Origin: Pararhodobacter aggregans
Lineage (GTDB): Bacteria > Pseudomonadota > Alphaproteobacteria > Rhodobacterales > Rhodobacteraceae
Length of the DNA stretch: 64,000 nt
Reading direction: 5' to 3'
Assembly (NCBI RefSeq): GCF_003075525.1
Contig: NZ_QDDR01000004.1
Coordinates: forward strand, 248,001-312,000
In this document: piece by piece, positions 7,588 through 15,657 of the stretch
Numbering within the stretch: the stretch's first letter is position 1
Layout of the letters: every line of letters begins with the position of its first letter
Program-made: the position numbers and the translations under genes
The notes under the pieces: model-generated
What the model was told of the DNA's origin: nothing
Database searches by the model: none
The model's input: the letters and a program-made list of their open reading frames with translations, nothing else

Positions 7588-8610
7588 ATGATTATTGATT
7601 GCCATGCGCATATGGCCGTTCCGGGCAAGCTGCCGGCGTGGAAGGCCAGCCTTCTGTCCCATCGCGGCGCGCATGGACGCAAGGCGCCCAGCTTTACCGC
7701 GCAGGAGATCGAGAGCGCCTTTACCCGCGTCGAAATGGCCGAATACGGCCATATCGAATGTCTGGAGCGGGCGGGCGTCGATCATCAGTTGCTGTCGCCG
7801 CGACCGTTCCAGCTGATGCATTCCGAGGAGCCCAAGAAGCTGGTGCATTGGTACGCCGAGGCCGCCAATGACCTGATCGCTCAGGAATGTGCGCAATACC
7901 CCGGCAAGTTCACCGGCATCGCCGGGCTGCCGCAGACCGGCGACAGCCCGGTCGAGCATTGCCTGCCCGAGCTGGAGCGCACGGTGAAGGAGCTCGGCTT
8001 TCGAGGCTGCCTGCTGAACCCCGACCCGTTCGAGAACAACGGTCGCAAGGCCCCGCCAATGGGCGACCGCTACTGGTATCCGCTCTATGAAAAGCTGTGC
8101 GAACTCGATGTCGTGGCGCATATCCATTCGGCCAGTTCGCGGCTCGTGGACCGCGAGCCCTATTCGCTGCACTTCATCAACGAGGAAACCACCGCCGTCT
8201 ATGGCCTGTGCAAATCGACGGTGCTGGATGACTTCCCGGATCTGAAGATCCTGGTCAGCCATGGCGGCGGTGCGATCCCCTATCAGGTGGGCCGCTTCGA
8301 TGCGACCAGCGTGCCGCGCAAGGGCATGGATGTGTCCGGTGCCCGGTTCCTGACCCGGCTGCGCAAACTCTATTTTGACACGGTGCTCTACTCGCGTGAG
8401 GCGATCGAACTGCTGGTCAAGGTCGTCGGCCCCTCTCGCTGCCTCTATGGCGCTGAAATGCCCGGCGTGGGGTCGTCGATCAACCCCGATACCGGACAGG
8501 CCTTTGACGACATCATCCCCTTCATCCGCGGGCTGGACTTCATCACCGACGGCGAGAAGGCCGATATCCTCGGCGGCAATGCGCGGCGCGTCTTCGGGCT
8601 CGCGCTCTGA
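7588..8610 (+). CDS. ligJ: 4-oxalomesaconate hydratase (LigJ)
   Basis: A 340-residue amidohydrolase-superfamily enzyme. The metal and catalytic positions match what I recall for LigJ: His6 and His8 in IIDCHAHMAV, His178 in VVAHIHSAS, His225 in VSHGGGAIPYQ, and Glu290 in YGAEMPGVGSSINPDTG, where the unusual Glu replaces the common Asp. LigJ hydrates 4-oxalomesaconate to 4-carboxy-4-hydroxy-2-oxoadipate, the substrate of LigK, in protocatechuate 4,5-cleavage and gallate catabolism. It has a GGGGAGGAAAC ribosome site and sits between the flavin hydroxylase and pobA. The closing GGNARRVFGL is the standard amidohydrolase-2 end. Confidence 0.85.
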   Translation: MIIDCHAHMAVPGKLPAWKASLLSHRGAHGRKAPSFTAQEIESAFTRVEMAEYGHIECLERAGVDHQLLSPRPFQLMHSEEPKKLVHWYAEAANDLIAQECAQYPGKFTGIAGLPQTGDSPVEHCLPELERTVKELGFRGCLLNPDPFENNGRKAPPMGDRYWYPLYEKLCELDVVAHIHSASSRLVDREPYSLHFINEETTAVYGLCKSTVLDDFPDLKILVSHGGGAIPYQVGRFDATSVPRKGMDVSGARFLTRLRKLYFDTVLYSREAIELLVKVVGPSRCLYGAEMPGVGSSINPDTGQAFDDIIPFIRGLDFITDGEKADILGGNARRVFGLAL

Positions 8611-8667
8611 CCCGCCAGCTTGGCCCCGACCGCGCCATCAAGACATTCATGACCGGAGACACGACGC

Positions 8668-9843
8668 ATGAAAACGCAAGTGGGGATCATCGGCGCAGGG
8701 CCCGCGGGCCTGCTGCTGGGCCGGATCCTGCAAGCCCACGGCATCGACGCGGTCGTTGTGGAGCGGCGCAGCCGGGATTATGTCCTCAAACGGATCCGCG
8801 CGGGGGTGCTGGAGCAAGGCACCGTCGACACGCTGCGCAAATACGGCGTGGCCGAGAGGCTGGACCGCGAGGGACTGCCGCATGCCGACATGAAACTGTT
8901 CTGGAAGGGCGAGCGCCACTCGATCCCCATGACGGGTGAAGGCGGGCGGCGGATGACCACCTACGGCCAGAACAAGATCGTCGAAGACCTCGTGCTCCGG
9001 CGCGAAGCGGACGGATTGCCGCTGATCTTCGACGCCGAGGTCAAGGCCATCGAGAATGTGACCGACAGGCCGGTCATCCACTATGACCACAACGGCGAGG
9101 CGCAGACGCTTGAGTGCGACTTCGTCGCGGGATGCGACGGTTTCTGGGGCGTTTCGCGCAAACACATGCCGGATGCGGATGCGCATTCGTTTGAAAAGGT
9201 TTTTCCCTTCTCCTGGTTCGGCCTGCTGGCCGAGGCCAAGACCAGCACCGAAACGCGCGGCTTCTGCCACAGCGAGCGGGGCCTTGCCGTCAGTTCCTCG
9301 CGCGGCCCCGACGTGAGCCGCCTCTATCTGCAGGTGCCGCCCGATTTCGACATGGCCAGCATGTCCGACGATCAGATCTGGGACGAGTTGTCGCTGAGGC
9401 TGGCCAACCAATACGGCAAGACGCTGAACCGTGGCCCGATCATCGACAAGGCGGTCGTCCGGCTCAGGGGGTTCATCTGCGAGAAGATGGTCCACGGGCG
9501 GCTGGCGCTGGCGGGGGACGCCTGCCACACGGTCCCGCCCAGCGGCGCCAAGGGGCTGAACCTGGCGGTCGGGGACGTGCGTCTGCTCAGCGAGGCGATC
9601 GTTTCGCTGCTGCAGGAGAATGACGACAGCAAGCTCGCGCGCTATCCCGACCTGGCGCTGCAGCGCATCTGGCCGACGGTCCATTGGTCCTGCACCATGT
9701 CCGACGTGTTCCACATCTTCCCCGGGCAGACCGCCTTCGACACCCGGCGGCAGTACGAGGTGCTGAACTTCTGGGCCTATGACGAAACCGGCCAGAGGGT
9801 GTTCCGCGAGAACATGCTGGGCAGACCGCTGCCGCAATACTGA
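8668..9843 (+). CDS. pobA: 4-hydroxybenzoate 3-monooxygenase (PobA)
   Basis: A 391-residue group A flavoprotein, the standard PobA length. Motifs are VGIIGAGPAGLLLGRIL at the N terminus, the PobA-typical RIRAGVLEQGTVDTLRKYGV near residue 43, CDFVAGCDGFWGVSR near residue 150 with the DG motif, and LAGDACHTVPPSGAKGLNLAVGDV near residue 285. It converts 4-hydroxybenzoate to protocatechuate with NAD(P)H. Its place next to ligJ and 5 kb from the LigK-like gene suggests the protocatechuate goes to 4,5-cleavage rather than the beta-ketoadipate route in this locus. An AraC- or IclR-type PobR is not adjacent. Confidence 0.93.
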   Translation: MKTQVGIIGAGPAGLLLGRILQAHGIDAVVVERRSRDYVLKRIRAGVLEQGTVDTLRKYGVAERLDREGLPHADMKLFWKGERHSIPMTGEGGRRMTTYGQNKIVEDLVLRREADGLPLIFDAEVKAIENVTDRPVIHYDHNGEAQTLECDFVAGCDGFWGVSRKHMPDADAHSFEKVFPFSWFGLLAEAKTSTETRGFCHSERGLAVSSSRGPDVSRLYLQVPPDFDMASMSDDQIWDELSLRLANQYGKTLNRGPIIDKAVVRLRGFICEKMVHGRLALAGDACHTVPPSGAKGLNLAVGDVRLLSEAIVSLLQENDDSKLARYPDLALQRIWPTVHWSCTMSDVFHIFPGQTAFDTRRQYEVLNFWAYDETGQRVFRENMLGRPLPQY

Positions 9844-9908
9844 CGCGTGGCAGTTCAACACCATTCAGACTTGGCAGGCGGCCCTGCGCGCTTGTCCGGA
9901 GGGGGCGA

Positions 9909-11348
9909 ATGACGGATTTCACCTATCCCGAACCGAAGCTGTTCATCGGCGGTGTCTGGCTCGAGGCCGGGTCACGGGACACGATACCCGTGCTCGATCC
10001 CGCGACCGGCGCGCCCATCGCGCGGCTGCCGGTCGCCACCCAGGCCGACCTGGACGCCGCCCTGGACGCGGCCAACCGCAGCTTTCCCGCCTGGCGCGCG
10101 ATGTCCGCCATTGACCGCGCCGCGATCTTGCACCGCGCCGGGATGCTGTTGCGCGAACGGGCGCGGTACATCGGCCATGTCTCGACGAGCGAGCAGGGCA
10201 AGGTGCTGGCCGAATCCTCGGCCGAAGCCGCGGCGAGCGCCGACATTTTCGACTGGTTCGCCGAAGAAGCGCGGCGGGCCTATGGCCGGATCGTGCCGTC
10301 GAAATTCCCCAGCGTGCGTCAGAATGTCCTCAAGGAGCCGGTCGGCCCCGTCGCCGCCTTCACCCCCTGGAACTTCCCCACCACCATCCCCGCCCGCAAA
10401 CTCGGCGCCGCGCTGGCGGCGGGTTGCACGGTCATCATCAAACCGGCGGAAGAGACGCCGGGAAGCTGTCTGGAACTGGCGCGCGCGCTGGACGACGCGG
10501 GGCTGCCCAAGGGCGTGCTGAACGTCGTCTTCGGCGTGCCTGCGCAGATTTCCGAGTATCTGATCGCCTCGCCGGTCATCAAGAAGATCTCGTTCACCGG
10601 CTCGACCATGGTCGGCAAGCACCTCTCGCGCCTGGCCGCCGACGGGATGAAGAAAAGTACGATGGAGCTGGGCGGCCATGCCCCGGTTCTGGTGTTCGAG
10701 GACGCCGATATCGACAAGGCCGCCGCGATGATGGCCCGGTCCAAATACCGCAACGCAGGCCAGATCTGCATCGCGCCGACGCGGTTCTACCTGCACGACA
10801 GCATCCATGACCGCTTCGTCGAGGCCTTCGGCCGAATCGCTGGTGGCCTCGTCATTGGCAATGGCCTCGACCCGGCCTCGACGATGGGGCCCCTGGCCAA
10901 TGGTCGGCGGCTAGAGGCAATGGGCGTGCTGATCGAAGACGCGGTCGGCAAGGGGGCCAGTCTGCGCACCGGCGGCGCCCGCATGGGCAACGCCGGGAAC
11001 TTCTGGCAGCCGACGATCCTGACCGATGTGCCCAACAGCGCCGCGGTGATGAACACCGAACCCTTCGGTCCCGTGGCCGTGACCCAGCGCTTCACCGACA
11101 TGGATGCCGTCATCGCCGAGGCCAACCGCCTGCCCTATGGCCTGTCCGCCTATGCCTTCACCGCCGATGGCGCCCGCGCCAACGCGCTGGCAGACCGCAT
11201 CGAGGCCGGGATGATCGGCATCAACTTCAGCGTCCTGACCGGGCCGGAAACTCCTTTTGGCGGAATCAAGGAAAGCGGCCACGGGTCCGAAGGCGGGATC
11301 GAGGGGCTCGACGGTTTCCTGATTACCAAATACGTGGCCCAGGCGTAG
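9909..11348 (+). CDS. NAD(P)-dependent aldehyde dehydrogenase (succinate-semialdehyde dehydrogenase-like)
   Basis: A 479-residue aldehyde dehydrogenase with a GGAGGGGG ribosome site. Family marks: FTPWNFPTTIPARKLGAALAAGC near residue 150, SFTGSTMVGKHL near residue 230, the general base Glu in MELGGHAPVLVF, the nucleophile Cys in NAGQICIAPTRF near residue 287, and EPFGPVAVTQRF near residue 385. Sequence style is that of the GabD/AldA group. As last gene of the aromatic block it may oxidise a semialdehyde such as a ring-cleavage product or a benzaldehyde; LigC (a Gfo/Idh/MocA-type dehydrogenase) is absent, so it could substitute, but this is speculation. It converges on the GlxA-type regulator, 18 bp apart. 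Confidence 0.85.
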   Translation: MTDFTYPEPKLFIGGVWLEAGSRDTIPVLDPATGAPIARLPVATQADLDAALDAANRSFPAWRAMSAIDRAAILHRAGMLLRERARYIGHVSTSEQGKVLAESSAEAAASADIFDWFAEEARRAYGRIVPSKFPSVRQNVLKEPVGPVAAFTPWNFPTTIPARKLGAALAAGCTVIIKPAEETPGSCLELARALDDAGLPKGVLNVVFGVPAQISEYLIASPVIKKISFTGSTMVGKHLSRLAADGMKKSTMELGGHAPVLVFEDADIDKAAAMMARSKYRNAGQICIAPTRFYLHDSIHDRFVEAFGRIAGGLVIGNGLDPASTMGPLANGRRLEAMGVLIEDAVGKGASLRTGGARMGNAGNFWQPTILTDVPNSAAVMNTEPFGPVAVTQRFTDMDAVIAEANRLPYGLSAYAFTADGARANALADRIEAGMIGINFSVLTGPETPFGGIKESGHGSEGGIEGLDGFLITKYVAQA

Positions 11349-11366
11349 GCGCCTCGCCCCCTGTCG

Positions 11367-12410
11367 TCAGTCGGCGTCCGGGCTCTTGAAGCCCGTCGCC
11401 GCTGACTGCCTGCTGCGAGTGCGATACTCGACCGGCGTCAGGCCGACGCGGCGCTTGAAGAGGCGCGACAGATGCTCGGCGCTGGCGAACCCCACCCGGC
11501 GCGAGACCGCGGCGATGGTCAGGTTTGTCTCGGTAAACAACACGCGCGCCGCATCGAGCCGGATCCGCTCCAGAAACACGCCGGGCGAACAGCCCCGATC
11601 CTTGGCGAAGCGCCGGGCGAAATTGCGTTCGCTCATGTTCACCACCGCAGCGATGTCCGAAATCTTGATGTTGCGGTGGTAATTGTCGTTGAGCCAGCCG
11701 ACCGCCTGCCGCATGCGCGGCGTCAGGCTGTCCTGTGCTTCCAGACTGGCGCTGATCTGCGGCTGGCTGGCGGTGCGCCGGACGAAGACCACCAGGATGC
11801 GTGCGGTACGGCTCGCGATGTCCTGGCCCAGATCCTCTTCGACCAGTTCCAGGCACAGATCGATCCCGGCTGAAACGCCCGCCGAACTGTAGAATTTCCC
11901 GTCGCGGGTATAAAGCGAATCGGCGCGCGAATGAACCTTGGGGAAATCGCTGCGCATATCCTCGAAATAGCGCCAATGCGTCACGCATTGGCGACCGTCC
12001 AGTTGCCCTGTCGCCGCCAGCAGGCCGACGCCGCTGCCGATGGTGACAACCCGCTGTGCCCCAAGAACCAGCGGCGCCAGCGCCGTGACCTCGGCGTCGG
12101 ACCGTGTCGCAGCGCGGCACCCCGGGCCGCCCGGGATGATTAACGTGTAGCCGCCTTGCGGGCTGAAATCCGGGACCGGCTCGGCCTCCATCCCCGCGCC
12201 GCAGGACAGTTTGACCATGCGTTCGGCGGCCGAGACAAAGCGCAAACGATAGGGCCAGACCATGCGCCCCGGGGTCGGGCGCAGCAATTCCTCGGTTTCC
12301 AGATTGGCGGTCGAGAAGACTTCCGACGGTCCCGCAACATTCATCAGAAGCGCCCTCTTGTAGAGGAAGACGATGATGTCCCGTTGGGGGTAATGCGGCT
12401 CGGCGGGCAT
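11367..12410 (-). CDS. GlxA-family regulator (DJ-1/PfpI-like domain plus AraC HTH)
   Basis: A 347-residue regulator with an N-terminal DJ-1/PfpI-like domain (about 10-200) and a C-terminal AraC double helix-turn-helix (about 240-335: IKISDIAAVVNMSERNFARRF and LTIAAVSRRVGFASAEHLSRLFKRRVGLTPVEYR). The DJ-1 nucleophile elbow reads TIGSGVGLLAATG, so the Cys of enzymatic members is replaced by Ser and the domain is likely a ligand sensor. It is divergent from the M20 deacylase operon with an 87-bp shared gap carrying two dyads, so control of that operon and itself is expected. The effector is unknown; amino-acid derivatives are typical for the family. Confidence 0.88.
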   Translation of the reverse strand: MPAEPHYPQRDIIVFLYKRALLMNVAGPSEVFSTANLETEELLRPTPGRMVWPYRLRFVSAAERMVKLSCGAGMEAEPVPDFSPQGGYTLIIPGGPGCRAATRSDAEVTALAPLVLGAQRVVTIGSGVGLLAATGQLDGRQCVTHWRYFEDMRSDFPKVHSRADSLYTRDGKFYSSAGVSAGIDLCLELVEEDLGQDIASRTARILVVFVRRTASQPQISASLEAQDSLTPRMRQAVGWLNDNYHRNIKISDIAAVVNMSERNFARRFAKDRGCSPGVFLERIRLDAARVLFTETNLTIAAVSRRVGFASAEHLSRLFKRRVGLTPVEYRTRSRQSAATGFKSPDAD

Positions 12411-12428
12411 GGGGGCTCTGCTGGATCA

Positions 12429-12463
12429 AGACAGGTTTGTCTGAATATGTCATGAAACTGACA
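12429..12463. promoter_or_regulatory. Paired dyads in the divergent GlxA-type/deacylase gap, candidate operator
   Basis: Two adjacent inverted repeats: AGACA at 12429-12433 with TGTCT at 12438-12442, and TGTCA at 12448-12452 with TGACA at 12459-12463. All four arms contain the same TGTC/GACA core. They are centred about 20 bp apart, two helical turns, which suits a dimeric AraC-type regulator. No clear -35/-10 pair was recognised here. Confidence 0.45.
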
Positions 12464-12497
12464 GGCGCTGCAATTCGCCGCGTGCAACCTTCCTCGC

Positions 12498-13715
12498 ATG
12501 AGAACGCGCCCCGCCGATACCGCCCCTGTGGCACAGAAGCCGTCAGCCGCCAGCCTTGACGCCGTGGCCAGGCTAGTCGGCTTCCCCACGGTCAGCACAG
12601 AGTCGAACCTTGCGCTGCTCCAGTGGGTCCAGGGCCTTCTGGGAGAGCTGGGCATCATCGGCCACCTGACGCATTCGGACGACGGACAGAAGGCCAACCT
12701 TTTCGCGACGATCCACCCCGGGGATGGCAGCGTGGCGCCCGACAAGGGCGGGATCGTACTGTCGGGCCATACCGATGTGGTGGGCGTCGATCCATCGCAC
12801 TGGACCTCGGACCCCTTCACCGCCACGCAGCGCGGCACGCGTCTTTATGGGCGGGGCACGGCGGACATGAAGGGCTTTCTGGGGGTCGTTCTGGCGCTCT
12901 TGCCCGCCATCGCCACCACGCCCCGGGTAGAGCCCGTGCACCTCGCCCTCAGCTATGACGAGGAAGTCGGCTGCAAGGGCGTCCCCCGTCTGATCGAGGA
13001 TCTGGCGCGGCGGGGCATCACGCCCGAGGTCTGCCTGGTCGGCGAGCCGTCCTCGATGCGGGTCATCACCGGGCACAAGGGTTCGCGAGTCTTTCGTTGC
13101 CTCGTGACCGGGAAGGAGGCTCATTCCTCGTTGGCCACGCAGGGCGTCAACGCCGTTCACGTCGCCTGCCGGCTGGTCGAGTTCATCCGGCTCGAAGGAT
13201 TGGCCCTTGCCGAGAGCGAGACACACGTCCCCGGCTACGCGGTGCCCTTCTCGACCATCGGCACCGGCGCCATCGCGGGCGGCACGGCGGTCAATGTCAT
13301 CCCCGGCCATTGCGAGTTCCGCTTTCAGATCCGCCACCTGCCGGACACGAACCCCGAAACGGTGATCGCCCGGATCAGGGACTTCGCCGACGGGCTGCTC
13401 GCCGAGATGCGCCTTGTGGACCCCGGCTGCGCCATTGCCTTCACCGATCTCGGCGGCGTGCCCGCCCTGAACGAGCCGCCGGATTCCGCCTGGACCCGGC
13501 GCGTCGCCCGGGCTGCGGGAAACGACAGGCCCGGGATCGTCGATTTCGGCTCTGAGGGCGGGCATTTCCAGCGAGCCGGGATCAGCACCGTGATCTGCGG
13601 CCCGGGCGACATAGCCAACGCGCATCGCCCCGACGAATTCATCGACCTCGACCAGCTCACTGCCTGCGAGCGGTTCCTGACGCGCCTCTTGGGCCTGATG
13701 CCCCTCGAGGCCTGA
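12498..13715 (+). CDS. M20-family deacylase (acetylornithine deacetylase-like)
   Basis: A 405-residue dinuclear zinc hydrolase of the ArgE/DapE group. Metal ligands are visible in VLSGHTDVVGV (His), GRGTADMKGFLGV (Asp), SYDEEVGCKG (catalytic and bridging Glu pair), CLVGEPSSM and NAHRPDEFIDL (C-terminal His). The dimerisation domain insert spans about residues 180-300. ArgE removes the acetyl group from N-acetylornithine, but the family also takes other N-acyl and N-formyl amino acids. No arginine genes are nearby; it heads an operon with an aminotransferase and an isonitrile-hydratase-like gene, so a catabolic N-acyl-amino-acid deacylase is more likely. There is no good ribosome site before ATG 12498. 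Confidence 0.85.
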   Translation: MRTRPADTAPVAQKPSAASLDAVARLVGFPTVSTESNLALLQWVQGLLGELGIIGHLTHSDDGQKANLFATIHPGDGSVAPDKGGIVLSGHTDVVGVDPSHWTSDPFTATQRGTRLYGRGTADMKGFLGVVLALLPAIATTPRVEPVHLALSYDEEVGCKGVPRLIEDLARRGITPEVCLVGEPSSMRVITGHKGSRVFRCLVTGKEAHSSLATQGVNAVHVACRLVEFIRLEGLALAESETHVPGYAVPFSTIGTGAIAGGTAVNVIPGHCEFRFQIRHLPDTNPETVIARIRDFADGLLAEMRLVDPGCAIAFTDLGGVPALNEPPDSAWTRRVARAAGNDRPGIVDFGSEGGHFQRAGISTVICGPGDIANAHRPDEFIDLDQLTACERFLTRLLGLMPLEA

Positions 13716-13760
13716 TTCACCACTGGAAGACCGGGCACGCGCCCGTATTGGGAGGTTACC

Positions 13761-14963
13761 TTGCTTTTCGAAGGACTGAAAACGCCCTCGCCCGACCCCA
13801 TCCTGGGAATGGCGGCCCGCTTCAACGCGGACCCCGCCCCGGACAAGGTGGATATGGGGATCGGCGTCTATATGGACGACCAAGGCCGCTCGCCCGTGCT
13901 GGAAAGCGTCAAGCAGGCCGAGGCGCTGCTTCTCAAGGAACAGTCGAGCAAGGCCTATCTCTCCTCTGCCGGGCATGAGGCCTATAACCGGCATATCCGC
14001 GCCCTGCTGCTGGGGGATGACCACCCGGCGCTGCCCCGTGCGCGGACCATCCAGACCCCGGGCGGCACCGGTGCGCTGCGCGTTGCCGCGGATTTCCTGC
14101 ACGCCCTGAAGGGTGACTGCCGGGTGTGGATCCCCGATCCGACCTGGGCCAATCACCGCGGGCTCTTCGCCGCGGCGGGTCACGAGGTGACGACCTACCG
14201 CTACCTCGATGCCGCGACCGGCGGCGTCGCTTTCGGCTTGATGATGGAAGACCTCGCGCAGATTGGTCCGGGCGATATCGTCATCGTGCATGGCTGCTGC
14301 CAGAACCCGACCGGCGCCGATCTGACCGCCGCGCAATGGACCGAGGTCAGCGACCGCCTGCTGGCGCGCGGAGCGGTGCCGCTGGTCGACATCGCCTACC
14401 AGGGCTTTGGCCGGGGTCTGGACGAGGACGCCGCCGGTCTGCGCCTGCTAGCCGAGACCCAGCCGGAACTGTTGATCGCCAGCTCCTGCTCGAAGAACTT
14501 CGCGCTCTACCGCGAACGGGTCGGGGCGCTGACCCTGGTGAGCCAGAGCACAGCCTCGGCCGACAGGGCGCTGGGGCATCTGTTGCCCGTGGTGCGCGCG
14601 AATTACTCCATGCCGCCGGATCACGGTGCCGCGGTGGTGGCGCAGATCCTCGGCGATCCAGAACTGCGCGCGCTCTGGGTTGAAGAAGTCACCCTGATGC
14701 GCGAACGCCTGATCGGTGTCCGCGCAGCCCTGGCAGGGGCGATGAACCAGACCGGCGGGCGCGACTATGGCTTCATCGCCCGCAATCGGGGCATGTTCGT
14801 GCAGCTTGACCTGACGCCCGAGCAGGTCGATTACCTGCGCGAGCACGAGCATATCCACCTCAGCCGCAGCGGCCGGATGAATGTCGCGGGCCTGAACCGG
14901 GGCAATGTCGCGCGGGTCGGCGCGGCGGTCGGCCGGATCCTGAGCGGCGCCTCCCATGGCTAA
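13761..14963 (+). CDS. Class I PLP aminotransferase (aromatic/aspartate type)
   Basis: A 400-residue AspC/TyrB-type enzyme. The start is TTG 13761, preceded by GGGAGG at 6 bp; no ATG in frame fits as well. The PLP lysine is Lys245 in SSCSKNFALYRERVG. The substrate-pocket strand GIGVYMDDQGRSPVLESVKQAE and the HGCCQNPTGADLT segment (Asn-Pro-Thr-Gly) are typical of aromatic-amino-acid aminotransferases. It should convert an amino acid, probably aromatic, to the 2-oxo acid. The next genes (hydratase-like protein, aldehyde dehydrogenase, ThDP decarboxylase) suggest a catabolic Ehrlich-type series. It overlaps the next gene by 8 bp. Confidence 0.88.
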   Translation: MLFEGLKTPSPDPILGMAARFNADPAPDKVDMGIGVYMDDQGRSPVLESVKQAEALLLKEQSSKAYLSSAGHEAYNRHIRALLLGDDHPALPRARTIQTPGGTGALRVAADFLHALKGDCRVWIPDPTWANHRGLFAAAGHEVTTYRYLDAATGGVAFGLMMEDLAQIGPGDIVIVHGCCQNPTGADLTAAQWTEVSDRLLARGAVPLVDIAYQGFGRGLDEDAAGLRLLAETQPELLIASSCSKNFALYRERVGALTLVSQSTASADRALGHLLPVVRANYSMPPDHGAAVVAQILGDPELRALWVEEVTLMRERLIGVRAALAGAMNQTGGRDYGFIARNRGMFVQLDLTPEQVDYLREHEHIHLSRSGRMNVAGLNRGNVARVGAAVGRILSGASHG

Positions 14964-15657
14964 GCTGGTCATTGGCATGGTCGCCTTCGAGCAGGCGACC
15001 AACCTCGATTTCACCGGCCCGCTGGAGGTCTTCGGCAAGCTCGCGGGATGCGAGGTGCAGATCTGCGCCAAGACCCGGGATCTGGTCGCCTGCGAGGGGC
15101 TCTCGGTCATTCGGCCCACGGTGACCTTCGCCGATTGCCCGCAGGTCGATGTGCTCTTCGTGCCGGGCGGCCCGGGACAGATCGATGTCATGACTGACGA
15201 TGAAACCATCGGTTTCGTCGCGCGCCAGGGACAGGCGGCGCAATGGGTCACGGCGGTCTGCACCGGTTCGCTGATCCTGGGGGCCGCGGGTCTGTTGCAA
15301 GGCTACCGCGCCGCCTGCCACTGGATGTCACGCGACCAGCTGCCGCTGTTCGGGGCCGAGCCGGTCAACCAGCGCGTGGTCTTTGACCGCAACCGGGTGA
15401 CCGGCGGCGGCGTCACGGCGGGCATCGACTTCGGCTTTGCCCTGGCGGCGCGACTGGTGGGCGACCCTGCTGCCCGGCGCCTGCAACTGGCCCTTGAATA
15501 CGCGCCCGAGCCGCCTTTCGACTGCGGCCTGCCCGAGCGGGCCGATCCGGACACGGTCACCGATCTGCTGGGCCGGGCGGCGGGCTTGCTGGAAAGACGC
15601 TGGGCCGCATCGAGGACCGCCGCCGACCGGCTCAATCAAAGGGGCACCGGACAATGA
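14956..15657 (+). CDS. DJ-1/PfpI family, isonitrile hydratase (InhA)-like
   Basis: A 233-residue single-domain DJ-1 protein. Residues that I recall as catalytic in Pseudomonas isonitrile hydratase (Asp17, Cys101, Thr102) are present with an offset of one: Asp18 in NLDFTGPLEVFG and Cys102-Thr103 in TAVCTGSLILGAAGLL. FVPGGPGQIDVM and CHWMSRDQL complete the family pattern. InhA adds water to an isonitrile to give an N-substituted formamide. Many relatives are annotated this way without proof, so the reaction is a hypothesis. Its position between an aminotransferase and an aldehyde dehydrogenase, downstream of an N-deacylase, supports an amino-acid-derived substrate. Unlike the two GlxA-type regulators of the window it keeps the Cys nucleophile. 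Confidence 0.7.
   Translation: MAKLVIGMVAFEQATNLDFTGPLEVFGKLAGCEVQICAKTRDLVACEGLSVIRPTVTFADCPQVDVLFVPGGPGQIDVMTDDETIGFVARQGQAAQWVTAVCTGSLILGAAGLLQGYRAACHWMSRDQLPLFGAEPVNQRVVFDRNRVTGGGVTAGIDFGFALAARLVGDPAARRLQLALEYAPEPPFDCGLPERADPDTVTDLLGRAAGLLERRWAASRTAADRLNQRGTGQ

Noticed and set aside
12498-13715. Arginine biosynthesis gene argE
   Set aside because: The family matches, but no arginine gene is near and the operon is catabolic, so no gene symbol is given.
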